Below are positions 25,243 through 35,737 of a stretch of 64,000 nt of DNA, in pieces. A model generated the notes under the pieces. It was not told the DNA's origin, ran no database searches, and saw nothing but the letters and a program-made list of their open reading frames with translations. Every line of letters begins with the position of its first letter. The first letter of the stretch is position 1. The translations under genes and the position numbers were made by a program. Source of the stretch: Streptomyces parvus. GTDB lineage: Bacteria > Actinomycetota > Actinomycetes > Streptomycetales > Streptomycetaceae. The stretch lies in the NCBI RefSeq assembly GCF_014648875.1, contig NZ_BMRY01000001.1, positions 851,304 to 915,303 of the forward strand, read 5' to 3'.

Positions 25243-26862
25243 ATGCTGATGAGCATGGAGAAGACCAGGGGGCGACGACGGCTGAAGCGGGTTCTGATCA
25301 CGCTGACGGTCGTGATGGGGGTGCTCGCGGCGGGGATCGGCGGCTCGTTCGCGTGGCTGTGGACGAGCGCCGATCTGAGCACGGTGGGCAAGGTCCGCTT
25401 CGGCAACGAGCTGGCGGTGCCGCCGCTCGCGCCCTCGACGGTGGACAAGGACGGCACGCGCGTCTTCGATCTGCGGATGCAGGCGGGGAGCACGGAGTTC
25501 CGGGACGGGACGGCGACGCCGACGTGGGGGTTCAACGGGGACCATCTGGGCCCGACCCTGCGGGCCGAGCGCGGCGAGCGGGTGAAGGTGCGGGTGCGCA
25601 ACACCCTCGACGAGGCGTCCAGCGTGCACTGGCACGGAATGCACCTGCCCGCCCGGATGGACGGCGGACCGCACCAGATGGTCGGTGCGGGATCCACCTG
25701 GACCCCGCACTGGAAGGTCGATCAGCCGGCCTCGACGCTCTGGTACCACCCGCATCCGCACGGGGCGACGGAGAAGCACGTGCAGCGGGGCCTCGCCGGG
25801 ATGTTCCTGCTCGACGACGAGAACTCCGCGCGGCTCGCGCTGCCGAAGACGTACGGGGTGGACGATCTGCCGGTCATGGTGCAGGACGTCACCTTCGACG
25901 GCGCGAAGTTCGACCACGGCCACCGGTTCCTGGCCAACACCGGCTTCCTGGGCGAGCGGACGATGGTGAACGGCACGCTCGACCCGTACGCCGAGGTCGG
26001 CGACGAGCGCGTACGGCTGCGTCTGCTGAACGCGTCGACCGCCCGGATCTACACCTTCGGCTTCGACGACGACCGCGCCTTCGACCTCGTGGGGACGGAC
26101 GGCGGGCTGCTGGCGGCGCCCGCGTCGATGAACCGGGTGCAGCTCTCGCCGGGTGAGCGGGCGGAGGTCGTCGTGACGATGCGGCCGGGCGAGCGGACGG
26201 TGCTGCGCAGCTACCCGTGGCGCGACGGGAACGGCTGGGAGCGGCGGTTCAACGGCGGCGACGACTCCTTCGACGTACTCCAGTTGCGGGCGGCCGAGCG
26301 GCTGCGCCCCTCCCCCGAGGTACCGGGCAGGCCGGCCGCGGACCGGAGTCTTGAGCTGCCGGACGCCGACGACGCGGTGCGCAGCCGCCACTTCGAGCTG
26401 CGCAGGTCGGGGATCAACGGGCAGCCCATGGCGATGGACCGGATCGACGAGACGGTCACCCGGGGCACGACGGAGGTGTGGACGCTGCGCAACGGCGGCG
26501 ACATGACGCACAACTTCCATGTGCACGACGTGCAGTTCCGGGTGCTGGACGTGAACGGGAAGCGGCCGGAACCGGCGTTGCGGGGGCGTAAGGACACGGT
26601 GGCGGTGCCGATGGGCGCGACCGTGCGGATCGCCCTGCGGTTCGACGGCCCCTCCGATCCGGATGTCCCGTACATGTACCACTGCCATCTGCTGTCCCAC
26701 GAGGACGACGGGATGATGGGCCAGTTCGTGGTGGTGGAGAAGGGGCAGCGGGCGGGTGAGGTGCCGGACCACGCGGGGCATTGGGGCGTGTCCGGTGGAT
26801 CAGGACCGACGCCGGGGCCCCGGTCAAGATCCACCGGACATGCCCTAACGTGCCGCGTATGA
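25243..26862 (+). CDS. Multicopper oxidase
   Basis: 539 residues, three cupredoxin domains, with an N-terminal membrane anchor or signal (LITLTVVMGVLAAGIGGSFAWLW). All four copper-site motifs are present: HWHG (129-132), HPHPHG (169-174), HNFHVHDVQF (about 422) and YHCHLLSHEDDGMMG (about 479). The last contains the Cys of the type 1 site. CueO-like enzymes of this type oxidise Cu(I) or phenols outside the membrane. The normal family end is near residue 505; the last 25 or so residues are encoded by a long inverted repeat, and the stop overlaps the next gene by ATGA. Start uncertain among three Met within six codons. Confidence 0.88.
   Translation: MLMSMEKTRGRRRLKRVLITLTVVMGVLAAGIGGSFAWLWTSADLSTVGKVRFGNELAVPPLAPSTVDKDGTRVFDLRMQAGSTEFRDGTATPTWGFNGDHLGPTLRAERGERVKVRVRNTLDEASSVHWHGMHLPARMDGGPHQMVGAGSTWTPHWKVDQPASTLWYHPHPHGATEKHVQRGLAGMFLLDDENSARLALPKTYGVDDLPVMVQDVTFDGAKFDHGHRFLANTGFLGERTMVNGTLDPYAEVGDERVRLRLLNASTARIYTFGFDDDRAFDLVGTDGGLLAAPASMNRVQLSPGERAEVVVTMRPGERTVLRSYPWRDGNGWERRFNGGDDSFDVLQLRAAERLRPSPEVPGRPAADRSLELPDADDAVRSRHFELRRSGINGQPMAMDRIDETVTRGTTEVWTLRNGGDMTHNFHVHDVQFRVLDVNGKRPEPALRGRKDTVAVPMGATVRIALRFDGPSDPDVPYMYHCHLLSHEDDGMMGQFVVVEKGQRAGEVPDHAGHWGVSGGSGPTPGPRSRSTGHALTCRV
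26784..26845. repeat. 18-bp-arm inverted repeat inside the oxidase 3' end
   Basis: GGGCGTGTCCGGTGGATC (26784-26801) pairs with GATCCACCGGACATGCCC (26828-26845); the only mismatch is G-U in RNA. The 26-nt loop holds a further CCGGGGCCCCGG self-complement. It lies 13 bp before the SDR start codon and has no T-run. Confidence 0.75.
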
Positions 26863-27632
26863 CGACTGCACTGATCACAGGCGCGACGGCGGGCATCGGA
26901 GCCGCGTTCGCACGGCGGCTCGCGGCCCAGGGCCACAACCTGGTGCTGGTGGCCCGGGACACCGCGCGGCTGCGCGAGCAGGCCACGGAGCTGCACGACC
27001 GGCACGGCATCGAGGCCGAGGTGCTGCGCGCCGATCTGTCCACGGACGGCGGTATCGAGGCGGTCGAGAAGCGGCTGGCGGACCGCACGCACCCGATCGA
27101 TCTGCTGGTCAACAACGCCGGGTTCGGCAACAAGGGGCGCTTCCTGGAGGTGTCCATGGCCGATGAGCTGACGATGCTGAAGGTGCACTGCGAGGCGGTC
27201 CTGCGGCTGACCTCGGCGGCGGTCGCCGGGATGCGGGAACGGGGCCGGGGCGGGGTCGTCAACGTGGCGTCCGTCGCGGCGTTCGTGCCGCGCGGTACGT
27301 ACGGGGCGTCGAAGTCGTGGGTCGTGCAGTTCACCCAGGGCGCGGCGCGGGACCTGGCCGGGTCGGGGGTGCGGCTGATGGCGCTGTGCCCCGGGTTCGT
27401 GCGGACGGAGTTCCACGAGCGGGCCGGGATGGGCACGGACAACATCCCGAACTGGATGTGGCTCGACGCGGACAAGCTGGTGGCCTCGGCGCTGGCGGAT
27501 CTGAACCGGGGGAAGACGGTGTCGATCCCCGACCCGCGCTACAAGGCGCTGATGGGGCTGGTCAAGGTCGCGCCGCGGGGGCTGCTCGGCGGGGTCACCT
27601 CGCGGACGGGGCGCAAGTACGGTCCGCAGTAG
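26859..27632 (+). CDS. Short-chain dehydrogenase/reductase
   Basis: 257 residues, classical SDR: cofactor motif TGATAGIGAAFA (residues 8-19), NNAG, catalytic Ser in VNVASVAAF and Tyr-x3-Lys in YGASK. Basic residue after the second strand (ARDTAR) points to NADP(H). Substrate unknown. ATG overlaps the oxidase stop (ATGA), so translation is probably coupled; it has no ribosome site of its own and a strong hairpin lies just upstream. Confidence 0.88.
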   Translation: MTTALITGATAGIGAAFARRLAAQGHNLVLVARDTARLREQATELHDRHGIEAEVLRADLSTDGGIEAVEKRLADRTHPIDLLVNNAGFGNKGRFLEVSMADELTMLKVHCEAVLRLTSAAVAGMRERGRGGVVNVASVAAFVPRGTYGASKSWVVQFTQGAARDLAGSGVRLMALCPGFVRTEFHERAGMGTDNIPNWMWLDADKLVASALADLNRGKTVSIPDPRYKALMGLVKVAPRGLLGGVTSRTGRKYGPQ

Positions 27633-27814
27633 GCGGTCTGTCCGCCTCGGGGTCGTCGTGCCCCGGTGGACGGCCTGTCGCGCCTCGGGTCGCGATACGC
27701 GGTACGGGAGTTGCTCGCCCCCTCCCGCGTCCGGCCGCCCTGTGATCGAATGGTCGCCCGTTGCTCAGGGTTCGATCATTTCTGCTCCAGCAGGCTGTCT
27801 CCGTGCGAGAACGG

Positions 27815-27857
27815 GCCGAGGCCCGGTGCCCCCGCGACGGGGGCACCGGGCCTCGGC
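27815..27857. terminator. groEL terminator
   Basis: Perfect 19-bp inverted repeat (27815-27833 and 27839-27857, loop GCGAC) placed 17 bp beyond the groEL stop codon. It can also stop the convergent SDR transcript. Confidence 0.93.
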
Positions 27858-27873
27858 GACGTACCGGAAGGTA

Positions 27874-29550
<1,677 letters not shown>

Positions 29551-29596
29551 TTACGCAGGGGGCCAGGGGCGCAGAACACAAGCAAACGTGGGTGAA

Positions 29597-29905
29597 TTAC
29601 TTCTCGACGATCGCGAGGACGTCGCGGGCCGAGAGGACGAGGTACTCCTCGCCGTTGTACTTCACCTCGGTGCCGCCGTACTTGCTGTACAGCACGACGT
29701 CGCCGGTCTTGACGTCGAGCGGAAGCCGCTCGCCGTTCTCGAAGCGGCCCGGGCCCACGGCGAGGACGACGCCCTCCTGGGGCTTCTCCTTCGCGGTGTC
29801 CGGAATGACCAGGCCGGAAGCCGTGGTCTGCTCGGCGTCGAGCGGCTGGACCACAATGCGGTCCTCGAGCGGCTTGATCGCAACCTTGGAGCTGGTGGTC
29901 GACAC
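29597..29905 (-). CDS. groES: Co-chaperonin GroES
   Basis: 102 residues from GTG 29905 (GGGGGAG upstream); the frame is open to 30022 but that part is the promoter region. Motifs: [16 protein letters not shown], mobile loop [15 protein letters not shown] and [16 protein letters not shown]. It caps the GroEL ring. First gene of the groES-groEL1 operon, preceded by two CIRCE elements, so HrcA repression is expected. Confidence 0.97.
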   Translation of the reverse strand: MSTTSSKVAIKPLEDRIVVQPLDAEQTTASGLVIPDTAKEKPQEGVVLAVGPGRFENGERLPLDVKTGDVVLYSKYGGTEVKYNGEEYLVLSARDVLAIVEK

Positions 29906-30015
29906 GATCCGGTCTCCCCCTTCGGAGATCTCACGGGGTTTAACAGTCTGTGGGTGGCGACCGAACCGATCCGTCGTCGCGGGTGCCGGACCTGTCCCTG
30001 TCGCGCAGAGTGATG

Positions 30016-30042
30016 CTGGCACTCTCCAGGGGGGAGTGCCAG
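30016..30042. promoter_or_regulatory. CIRCE element 1 (HrcA operator)
   Basis: CTGGCACTC-N9-GAGTGCCAG, a perfect 9-9-9 inverted repeat matching the HrcA operator core GCACTC-N9-GAGTGC. It lies just after the groES -10 region. Confidence 0.93.
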
Positions 30043-30047
30043 ACCCG

Positions 30048-30077
30048 AGACTATGACCGCGATTAGCACTCGGTCAA
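30048..30077 (-). promoter_or_regulatory. groES-groEL1 promoter
   Basis: On the minus strand TTGACC (30072-30077) and TAGTCT (30048-30053) are 18 bp apart. The -35 box lies inside CIRCE element 2 and element 1 begins six bases after the -10, so HrcA would cover both. Confidence 0.65.
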
Positions 30078-30089
30078 GCGGAGTGCCAA
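30063..30089. promoter_or_regulatory. CIRCE element 2 (HrcA operator)
   Basis: TTAGCACTC-N9-GAGTGCCAA; one position departs from the consensus TTAGCACTC-N9-GAGTGCTAA. It overlaps the -35 box of the groES promoter. Confidence 0.95.
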
Positions 30090-30184
30090 TTCACCACCCT
30101 CGCGCCGTCTCGATCGGGGCTCCGTCGGATCACCATCAGGACAACGTCGGGGCGGAGCTTCACGTTCCGTACGACGGTACGGAG

Positions 30185-30682
30185 ATGACGCACCCCGAGA
30201 GCCGACTGCCGGGACGACCCGACGAGCGGGCGAGCGCCGCGCGGTCGTCGTCCGCCCCCGGCGGCTGCGCGGATCCGCTGGTGGCCGTGGTCCTGGTGGT
30301 CGCGGAGGCGGCGGCCGGGGCGCTGCTGGCGATCTGGCTGATGATGCGGGGCCTGGCACGGTCGCACGAGGCGACCGGGGGCAAGGTCTCCGCGCCACCG
30401 CCCGCGGACCCGGGCATGGACTGGACGCCGGTCATCGTGTTCGCCGTCCTCGCCCTCCTGGTCGCTTGCGTCGCCGCGGAGTTGCTGCGCAGCGGGTGGT
30501 ACTGGTCCGGCGGGACACAGGTGGTCGTCGCGGTGGCGCTGGGCGTCATGGTTCTGGCGACCGCCGTGGAGGAAAGCGTCCGGGAGGCTCCGGAACCGAC
30601 CCCGGCTCCGGCCCCCACCTACGCCTCCCCGCCCTGCCGCAGCGGGGGCGACAGCGACGAATGCGCGCGCAGCGGGCGCTGA
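30185..30682 (+). CDS. Small three-helix membrane protein, unknown function
   Basis: 165 residues. After 35 polar residues come hydrophobic helices ADPLVAVVLVVAEAAAGALL, WTPVIVFAVLALLVACVAAE and TQVVVAVALGVMVLATAVEE. A Pro/Thr linker and a short Cys-containing tail (PPCRSGGDSDECARSG) follow, where two Cys could pair outside the membrane. ATG 30185 is only preceded by CGGAG at close spacing, so the start is uncertain. I do not recognise a family. Confidence 0.65.
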   Translation: MTHPESRLPGRPDERASAARSSSAPGGCADPLVAVVLVVAEAAAGALLAIWLMMRGLARSHEATGGKVSAPPPADPGMDWTPVIVFAVLALLVACVAAELLRSGWYWSGGTQVVVAVALGVMVLATAVEESVREAPEPTPAPAPTYASPPCRSGGDSDECARSGR

Positions 30683-30718
30683 GCGCGCATTCGGGGCCGT
30701 CCGTACGACCGGCACGGG

Positions 30719-31675
30719 TCAGACGTAGTCCTCCAGCTTCGCCACCGCGTAGCCCTTGTCCGTGATGGTCTTCATGACGCGGCGGATCATGTCGGGCATG
30801 GAGCCCTTCCAGTCCTCCTTGCCCCGGAAGTGGGTGAGGACGATGTCGCCGGGGTGCAGGTCCTGGTCCCACTCCCGCCATTCCATGCGGTCGGGGAAGG
30901 CCTCGGCGGACCACAGGGGTACGGCGGTGATCCCGCAGGACTTGGCGACGACGAGGGTGTCGCGGTTGTAGTTGCCGTAGGGCGGGCGGAAGAGGGTGGG
31001 GCGCTTGCCGTAGTTCTTGAGGATCTTCTCCTGCTGGCCGCAGATCTCCCGCTTCTGCTCGGCGTAGGAGAGGCCGGGCAGGTAGCGGTGGTTGAGGGTG
31101 TGGTTGCTGATGGTCACCCCGCGCTGCTGCATCTTCTTGAAGTAGCCGTAGTCGTCGTTGATGACGTAGTCGCTGACGAACGCGCTGTACGGGATATCCA
31201 GTTCGGTCATCATCCGCAGCAGCTCGGGGTCCTTCTCCGCCCCGTCGTCCATCGTCAGGAAGACGATCTTCTCTTTGGTCGGGACGGTGGTGAAGACCGG
31301 CGGCAGCCCCTTGTCGTTCCGGACCTCGAAGCCCTTGCGGGTGGTGATGGACGGCTTCGCCTTCGGCGGCTCGGGGGCGGCGAGCGGGGTCTTGGCGAGC
31401 CTCCACTTCTTCGCCGCGACGGCTCGCGCGGCCTGCTTCTTCCTGACCTTCTCGGCGTACGTGTCCGGGGCCCGGGCGGGCCCGGCCTGCGGGGACGCGT
31501 CGCCCGACCGGCCGGCGACGGTCTTGGCGGGTGCACCGGGAGCCCCCGCGCCGCCATCACCCGTCTCCGCCGCGCATCCGGAGACGACGGCGGCGGCCAG
31601 CAGGGCCGCCAGCACGACGACGCCCGACCTGTGACGTTTTCCGGCTGATTTTTCGTTTTGTCGTACTAGCTGCAT
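30719..31675 (-). CDS. Polysaccharide deacetylase lipoprotein (NodB/CE4)
   Basis: 318 residues. Signal peptide with lipobox VVSGC (Cys34), so a lipoprotein on the outer face of the membrane. The CE4 catalytic domain covers about 115-318: motif 1 FLTMDDGAEKD (Asp pair; usually TFDDG), motif 2 SNHTLNH (His-x3-His metal ligands), motif 3 FRPPYGNYN and motif 4 DIVLTH. It would deacetylate cell-wall or surface N-acetyl sugars. ATG 31675 with AGGA about ten bases upstream. Convergent with a small membrane protein. Confidence 0.9.
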   Translation of the reverse strand: MQLVRQNEKSAGKRHRSGVVVLAALLAAAVVSGCAAETGDGGAGAPGAPAKTVAGRSGDASPQAGPARAPDTYAEKVRKKQAARAVAAKKWRLAKTPLAAPEPPKAKPSITTRKGFEVRNDKGLPPVFTTVPTKEKIVFLTMDDGAEKDPELLRMMTELDIPYSAFVSDYVINDDYGYFKKMQQRGVTISNHTLNHRYLPGLSYAEQKREICGQQEKILKNYGKRPTLFRPPYGNYNRDTLVVAKSCGITAVPLWSAEAFPDRMEWREWDQDLHPGDIVLTHFRGKEDWKGSMPDMIRRVMKTITDKGYAVAKLEDYV

Positions 31676-31786
31676 GGCGCCGCATCCTGCCAGCCGCCGC
31701 CCGTGCGCCCTTTCCGACACCGCGAGCGGACCGGCGCCGTCCCCCGGGCGGCCCACAGGGACCCCGGGCGCCCGGCCTGGCCCACA

Positions 31787-33073
31787 ATGGACCGGGTGAA
31801 CGCAACGACCCCCTCCGCCTCCTCCGCTTCCTCGGCCGACGACCCCGCCCGCGCCGCCTTCGCCGCGCTGCGCACCCCCGAGGGCGAACAGCTGCTGGCC
31901 GAGCTGCGCGACCACGACCCGGCCGACGAGCTGGCCACCGCGACCCGGCTGCGCCGGGCGCACCCGGCGGAGCTGGTGTCGGCGGCCCTGGGCCAGGCCC
32001 GGTTGCGGCAGCGGGCGGTCGCCAAGTTCGGGGCCGAGGACGCGTACCGGATGTACTTCACGCCCAACGGGGTCGAGCAGGCCACCCGCACCTCGGTCGC
32101 CGCCCACCGCGCCGCCCGGTTCGCCGGACTCGGCGTGCGGAGCGTGGCCGACCTGTGCTGCGGGATCGGCGGCGACGCGATCGCCCTGGCCCGCGCCGGG
32201 ATCTCCGTGCTCGCCGTGGACCGCGACCCGCTGACCGCCGAGGTGGCCCGCGCCAACGCGGAAGCGCTGGGGCTCGGGGAGCTGATCGAGGTGCGGTGCG
32301 CCGACGTCACGGAGATCGACACGGCCCCGTACGACGCGGTCTTCGTGGACCCGGCCCGGCGCGGCGCAAGAGGAGGGGCCGCGCGCAGCGCGTCGGGCAG
32401 GGGCGGTGGCCGGGCGACGGGCGGGCGGATTTTCGACCCGGAGGCGTACTCACCGCCGCTGTCCTGGGCCACGGCCGCCGCGCTGAAGGCCCCCAGGGCG
32501 GCGCTGAAGATCGCCCCGGGCATCCCGCACGAGGCGATCGGCCCGGAGGCGGAGGCCGAGTGGATCTCGGACGGCGGGGACGTGAAGGAGGCCGTGCTCT
32601 GGTACGGCGAGGGCATCGCACCCGGTTCGTTCCGGGCCACCCTGCTGCCGTCCGGGGCGACCCTGAGCGCCCCGGCACCGCTGCCGGCGCCGCCGGTGGG
32701 CCCGGTCGGGCGCTATCTGTACGAGCCGGACGGCGCGGTGATCCGGGCCCATCTGGTCGCGGACCTCGTGGAGCGGTGCGGCGGGCGGCTGGTGGACGAG
32801 ACGATCGCGTACATCACGAGCGACGAGCCGTTCTCCTCGCCGTACGCCGCCGGGTACCGGATCACCGACGAGCTGCCGTTCAGCATGAAGCGGCTGAAGG
32901 CGCTGCTGCGGGAGCGTCAGGTCGGCGTGCTGACCGTCAAGAAGCGGGGTTCGGCGGTCGAACCGGAGGAGCTGCGACGGCGGATGAAGCTGAGTGGTCC
33001 GAACGCGGCGACGGTGTTCCTGACGCGGGTCGCGGGTGCCCCGACGATGCTGATCGGCCATCCGCTGGGCTGA
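31787..33073 (+). CDS. SAM-dependent methyltransferase with THUMP-like domain
   Basis: 428 residues. The Rossmann methyltransferase core shows ADLCCGIGGDAIALARAG (SAM motif I), AVDRDPLTAEVARANAEALG (motif II) and VFVDPARRGARGG. The C-terminal module with FSSPYAAGYRITDELPFSMKRLKALLRE fits the THUMP-like domain of this family; target is probably an RNA, but unproved. Start at ATG 31787 or GTG 31796; neither has a good ribosome site. Its last 137 bp overlap the convergent membrane protein gene. Confidence 0.85.
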   Translation: MDRVNATTPSASSASSADDPARAAFAALRTPEGEQLLAELRDHDPADELATATRLRRAHPAELVSAALGQARLRQRAVAKFGAEDAYRMYFTPNGVEQATRTSVAAHRAARFAGLGVRSVADLCCGIGGDAIALARAGISVLAVDRDPLTAEVARANAEALGLGELIEVRCADVTEIDTAPYDAVFVDPARRGARGGAARSASGRGGGRATGGRIFDPEAYSPPLSWATAAALKAPRAALKIAPGIPHEAIGPEAEAEWISDGGDVKEAVLWYGEGIAPGSFRATLLPSGATLSAPAPLPAPPVGPVGRYLYEPDGAVIRAHLVADLVERCGGRLVDETIAYITSDEPFSSPYAAGYRITDELPFSMKRLKALLRERQVGVLTVKKRGSAVEPEELRRRMKLSGPNAATVFLTRVAGAPTMLIGHPLG

Positions 33074-33728
33074 CCGGTACGGACCCGGCCCCCGTGCCCG
33101 TACCGCTGCCGCCGAGCATGAGCACGCGCACCACCCAGCGGCGGTGGGCCAGGGCGGTCACCCCGCCGACCAGCGCGGTCAGCCAGGCGACCATGCCGAC
33201 GCCCATCATCAGGGCGACCAGCCCGTACGTCTCGCGGCCCGGCCGTGCGCTCGCGGGCCCGATGACGCAGAGAGCGAGCCCCGTAGCGCCCAGGACGAAC
33301 GACAGCAGCAGCCAGGTGAGGCTCGTCCCGGGCATCCGCAGCCGCCGGTCGCGCTCGGGGTCGCGGTCGAGCGCGCCCCACGCGTCGAGGAGCGAACGGA
33401 CCTCGCGGTCCCGGGAGATGCCCAGGCAGGCGAAGACGACGGCCGGAATCAGGACCGCCGCGCCGACGACCAGACTGACGACTCCGGCGATGCCGCTGAA
33501 GAAGTCGGACCCCTGCTCGATGAAGACGATCCCCGAGCCCACCACGCTCCAGCCGGTCGCGGCGAGCGCCGCCCACATCCAGAGCAGCCCGAGCCGCCCC
33601 GGCCCCACGTGCATCTTCACCAGCTCGCCCAGGACCACGGCCCGGTCGGCGAGCATCGCCTCGCGGTCGGGCCAGGACCGGATCTCGACGGGCGGAGGGG
33701 GAGGCGGGAGCGGGGCACGGCGTGGCAT
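32937..33728 (-). CDS. Four-helix membrane protein, antisense to methyltransferase end
   Basis: 263 residues. A Pro-rich start (PLPPPPPPVEIRSW) is followed by four hydrophobic helices (LWMWAALAATGWSVVGSGIVF; VVSLVVGAAVLIPAVVFACL; WLLLSFVLGATGLALCVIG; VALMMGVGMVAWLTALVGGV) and a Ser/Pro-rich tail. The last 45 codons run antisense to the methyltransferase's conserved C-terminus, so the tail sequence is constrained by the other gene. Start at ATG 33728. Function unknown. Confidence 0.72.
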   Translation of the reverse strand: MPRRAPLPPPPPPVEIRSWPDREAMLADRAVVLGELVKMHVGPGRLGLLWMWAALAATGWSVVGSGIVFIEQGSDFFSGIAGVVSLVVGAAVLIPAVVFACLGISRDREVRSLLDAWGALDRDPERDRRLRMPGTSLTWLLLSFVLGATGLALCVIGPASARPGRETYGLVALMMGVGMVAWLTALVGGVTALAHRRWVVRVLMLGGSGTGTGAGSVPVSPADGRSASSGHPRPASGTPSPRSDHSASSAVAAPPVRPPNPAS

Positions 33729-33765
33729 GCGCAGAACACTACCGATCCGGCCCCGGGGCCCTCGG

Positions 33766-34230
33766 TCAGGCGTCGCGCAGGGCCTGGATGTCCAGCTTCC
33801 GCATGCCGAGCATCGCCTTCATCGCCCGGCCCGCCTTGGCCGGGTCCGGGTCGGCCAGCAGGCGCGGCAGCTCGTTCGGCACGATCTGCCAGGACACCCC
33901 GAACTTGTCCTTGAGCCAGCCGCACTGGCCCTCCTCGCCGCCCTCGGAGAGCGCGTCCCAGAACCGGTCCACCTCGGCCTGGTCCGCGCAGTCGACGGAG
34001 AGCGAGATCGCCTCGGTGAAGGGGAACTGCGGTCCGCCGTTGAGCCCCGTGTAGTCCTGCCCCGCGAGCCGGAAGGCGACCGTGAGCACCGAGCCCGTCC
34101 GGCCGGGTGCCTCGTCGCCGTAGTAGGTGGTGTCCAGGATCCGGGAGTCACCGCCGAAGATCGCGACGTAGTGCTCGGCCGCCTCCTCGGCCTGACCGTC
34201 GAACCAGAGACACGGGGTGATCTTCTGCAT
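33766..34230 (-). CDS. VOC-family (PhnB-like) protein
   Basis: 154 residues, a single glyoxalase/dioxygenase-fold module of the PhnB type: ITPCLWFDGQAEEAAEHYVAIF at the start, then GLNGGPQFPFTEAISL and CGWLKDKFGVSWQIVP. These dimeric proteins are often called 3-demethylubiquinone methyltransferase-like, but no such activity is supported. I chose ATG 34230 with GAGGTGAAGG upstream; a GTG nine bases earlier is possible. Confidence 0.83.
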   Translation of the reverse strand: MQKITPCLWFDGQAEEAAEHYVAIFGGDSRILDTTYYGDEAPGRTGSVLTVAFRLAGQDYTGLNGGPQFPFTEAISLSVDCADQAEVDRFWDALSEGGEEGQCGWLKDKFGVSWQIVPNELPRLLADPDPAKAGRAMKAMLGMRKLDIQALRDA

Positions 34231-34343
34231 GACCTTCACCTCTTCGGGCCGTCCACACGTCCGGGCCGGGCGGTCCGGACGTCGTGGAAGGTAGACCGGG
34301 CCCGCCGCCGGAACTCATCGGACACGCGAGGGAATCCCGCGCC

Positions 34344-34613
34344 TCACTCCACCGCTTCGAACCGCCACCGGTGCACGGCCCGGGTGATCAGGTCGGCGTC
34401 GGGCTCGGGGAGTTCGGGGAGGTCGTCACCGTACGAGGCGTCCGGCCACCAGGTCATCACGAGCACCCGGTCCTGCGGGGCGCGCAGCAGTTCGCGGCGG
34501 GCGGGCTCGCCGGGCAGCTCGGCGGAGCGGGCGCGGGCCCACTCCAGGAGTTCGCCGCCCCGGCCCTCGGTGGCGCGGGCCTCCCACATCAGGACGATGG
34601 CCGGGCCGCTCAT
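34344..34613 (-). CDS. Small ABM-like dimeric barrel protein
   Basis: 89 residues. [25 protein letters not shown] followed by a strand VLVMTWW and WRFEAVE gives the beta-alpha-beta pattern of antibiotic-biosynthesis-monooxygenase folds; no cofactor motif. The ATG overlaps the tsaD stop by ATGA, so it is translated with tsaD as the last gene of the tsaB-rimI-tsaD operon. Function unknown. Confidence 0.72.
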   Translation of the reverse strand: MSGPAIVLMWEARATEGRGGELLEWARARSAELPGEPARRELLRAPQDRVLVMTWWPDASYGDDLPELPEPDADLITRAVHRWRFEAVE

Positions 34614-35737
34614 GAGTACAGGTTGTCCTTGCTGATCTCGTGCACGTGATCGTGGTCGTGTGCGCGCGAGTGGGCGTGGGCGTGCGCGGCCCCCGGCACG
34701 TGCGGCTCCGTCACCGGCAGCGAGGAGTCCGCCGACAGCTCCAGGTCGGAGGGGAGCCGGTTGCGGGCGACCATCTCCGCGCCGAGCGCCGCGACCATCG
34801 CGCCGTTGTCGGTGCAGAGCTTCGGGCGGGGCACCCGCAGCCGGATCCCGGCCCGCTCGCACCGCTCCTGGGCCAGGGCCCGCAGCCGGGAGTTGGCCGC
34901 GACGCCACCGCCGATCATCAGGTGGTCGACGCCCTCGTCCTTGCAGGCCCGGACCGCCTTTCGGGTGAGCACGTCCACCACGGCCTCCTGGAAGGACGCC
35001 GCCACATCCCGGACGGGCACCTCCTCGCCCGCCGCGCGCTTCGCCTCGATCCAGCGCGCCACGGACGTCTTCAGCCCGGAGAAGGAGAAGTCGTACGGGG
35101 CGTCGCGCGGCCCGGTCAGACCGCGCGGGAACGCGATGGCCTTCGGGTCGCCCTCGCGGGCCAGCCGGTCGATGACCGGGCCGCCGGGGAAGCCGAGGTC
35201 CAGGACGCGGGCGATCTTGTCGAAGGCCTCGCCCGCCGCGTCGTCGATCGTCGCGCCGAGCGGGCGGACGTCGGCGGTGATGTCGGGGGCCAGGAGCAGG
35301 GAGGAGTGGCCGCCGCTGACCAGCAGGGCCATCGTCGGCTCGGGCAGCGGGCCGTGCTCCAGCTGGTCGACGCAGATGTGCGAGGCGAGGTGGTTGACCC
35401 CGTAGAGCGGCTTGCCGAGGGCGTACGCGTACGCCTTCGCGGCCGAGACGCCGACGAGGAGGGCTCCGGCGAGCCCGGGTCCTGAGGTGACGGCGATCCC
35501 GTCGAGGTCGCGGGCGCTGACGCCCGCCTCCTTCAGGGCGCGCTCGATGGTGGGGACCATCGCCTCCAGGTGGGCGCGGGAGGCGATCTCCGGGACGACG
35601 CCGCCGAAGCGGGCGTGGGTGTCGACGCTGGAGGCGACGGCGTCGGCGAGCAGGGTCGTGCCGCGCACGATGCCCACGCCGGTCTCGTCGCAGGAGGTCT
35701 CGATGCCGAGTACGAGGGGTTCGTCGGCAGCCATCAT
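34610..35737 (-). CDS. tsaD: tRNA t6A transferase TsaD
   Basis: 375 residues. It transfers the threonylcarbamoyl group to A37 of ANN-decoding tRNAs in the TsaBDE complex. Visible: [12 protein letters not shown] (ATPase fold), metal ligands in NHLASH (His116, His120), [22 protein letters not shown] and the third ligand Asp in CTDNGAMVA. After the normal end there is a tail of about 35 residues with eight His within 22 (positions about 343-364), unlike E. coli TsaD. ATG overlaps the rimI stop by ATGA. Confidence 0.96.
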   Translation of the reverse strand: MMAADEPLVLGIETSCDETGVGIVRGTTLLADAVASSVDTHARFGGVVPEIASRAHLEAMVPTIERALKEAGVSARDLDGIAVTSGPGLAGALLVGVSAAKAYAYALGKPLYGVNHLASHICVDQLEHGPLPEPTMALLVSGGHSSLLLAPDITADVRPLGATIDDAAGEAFDKIARVLDLGFPGGPVIDRLAREGDPKAIAFPRGLTGPRDAPYDFSFSGLKTSVARWIEAKRAAGEEVPVRDVAASFQEAVVDVLTRKAVRACKDEGVDHLMIGGGVAANSRLRALAQERCERAGIRLRVPRPKLCTDNGAMVAALGAEMVARNRLPSDLELSADSSLPVTEPHVPGAAHAHAHSRAHDHDHVHEISKDNLYS

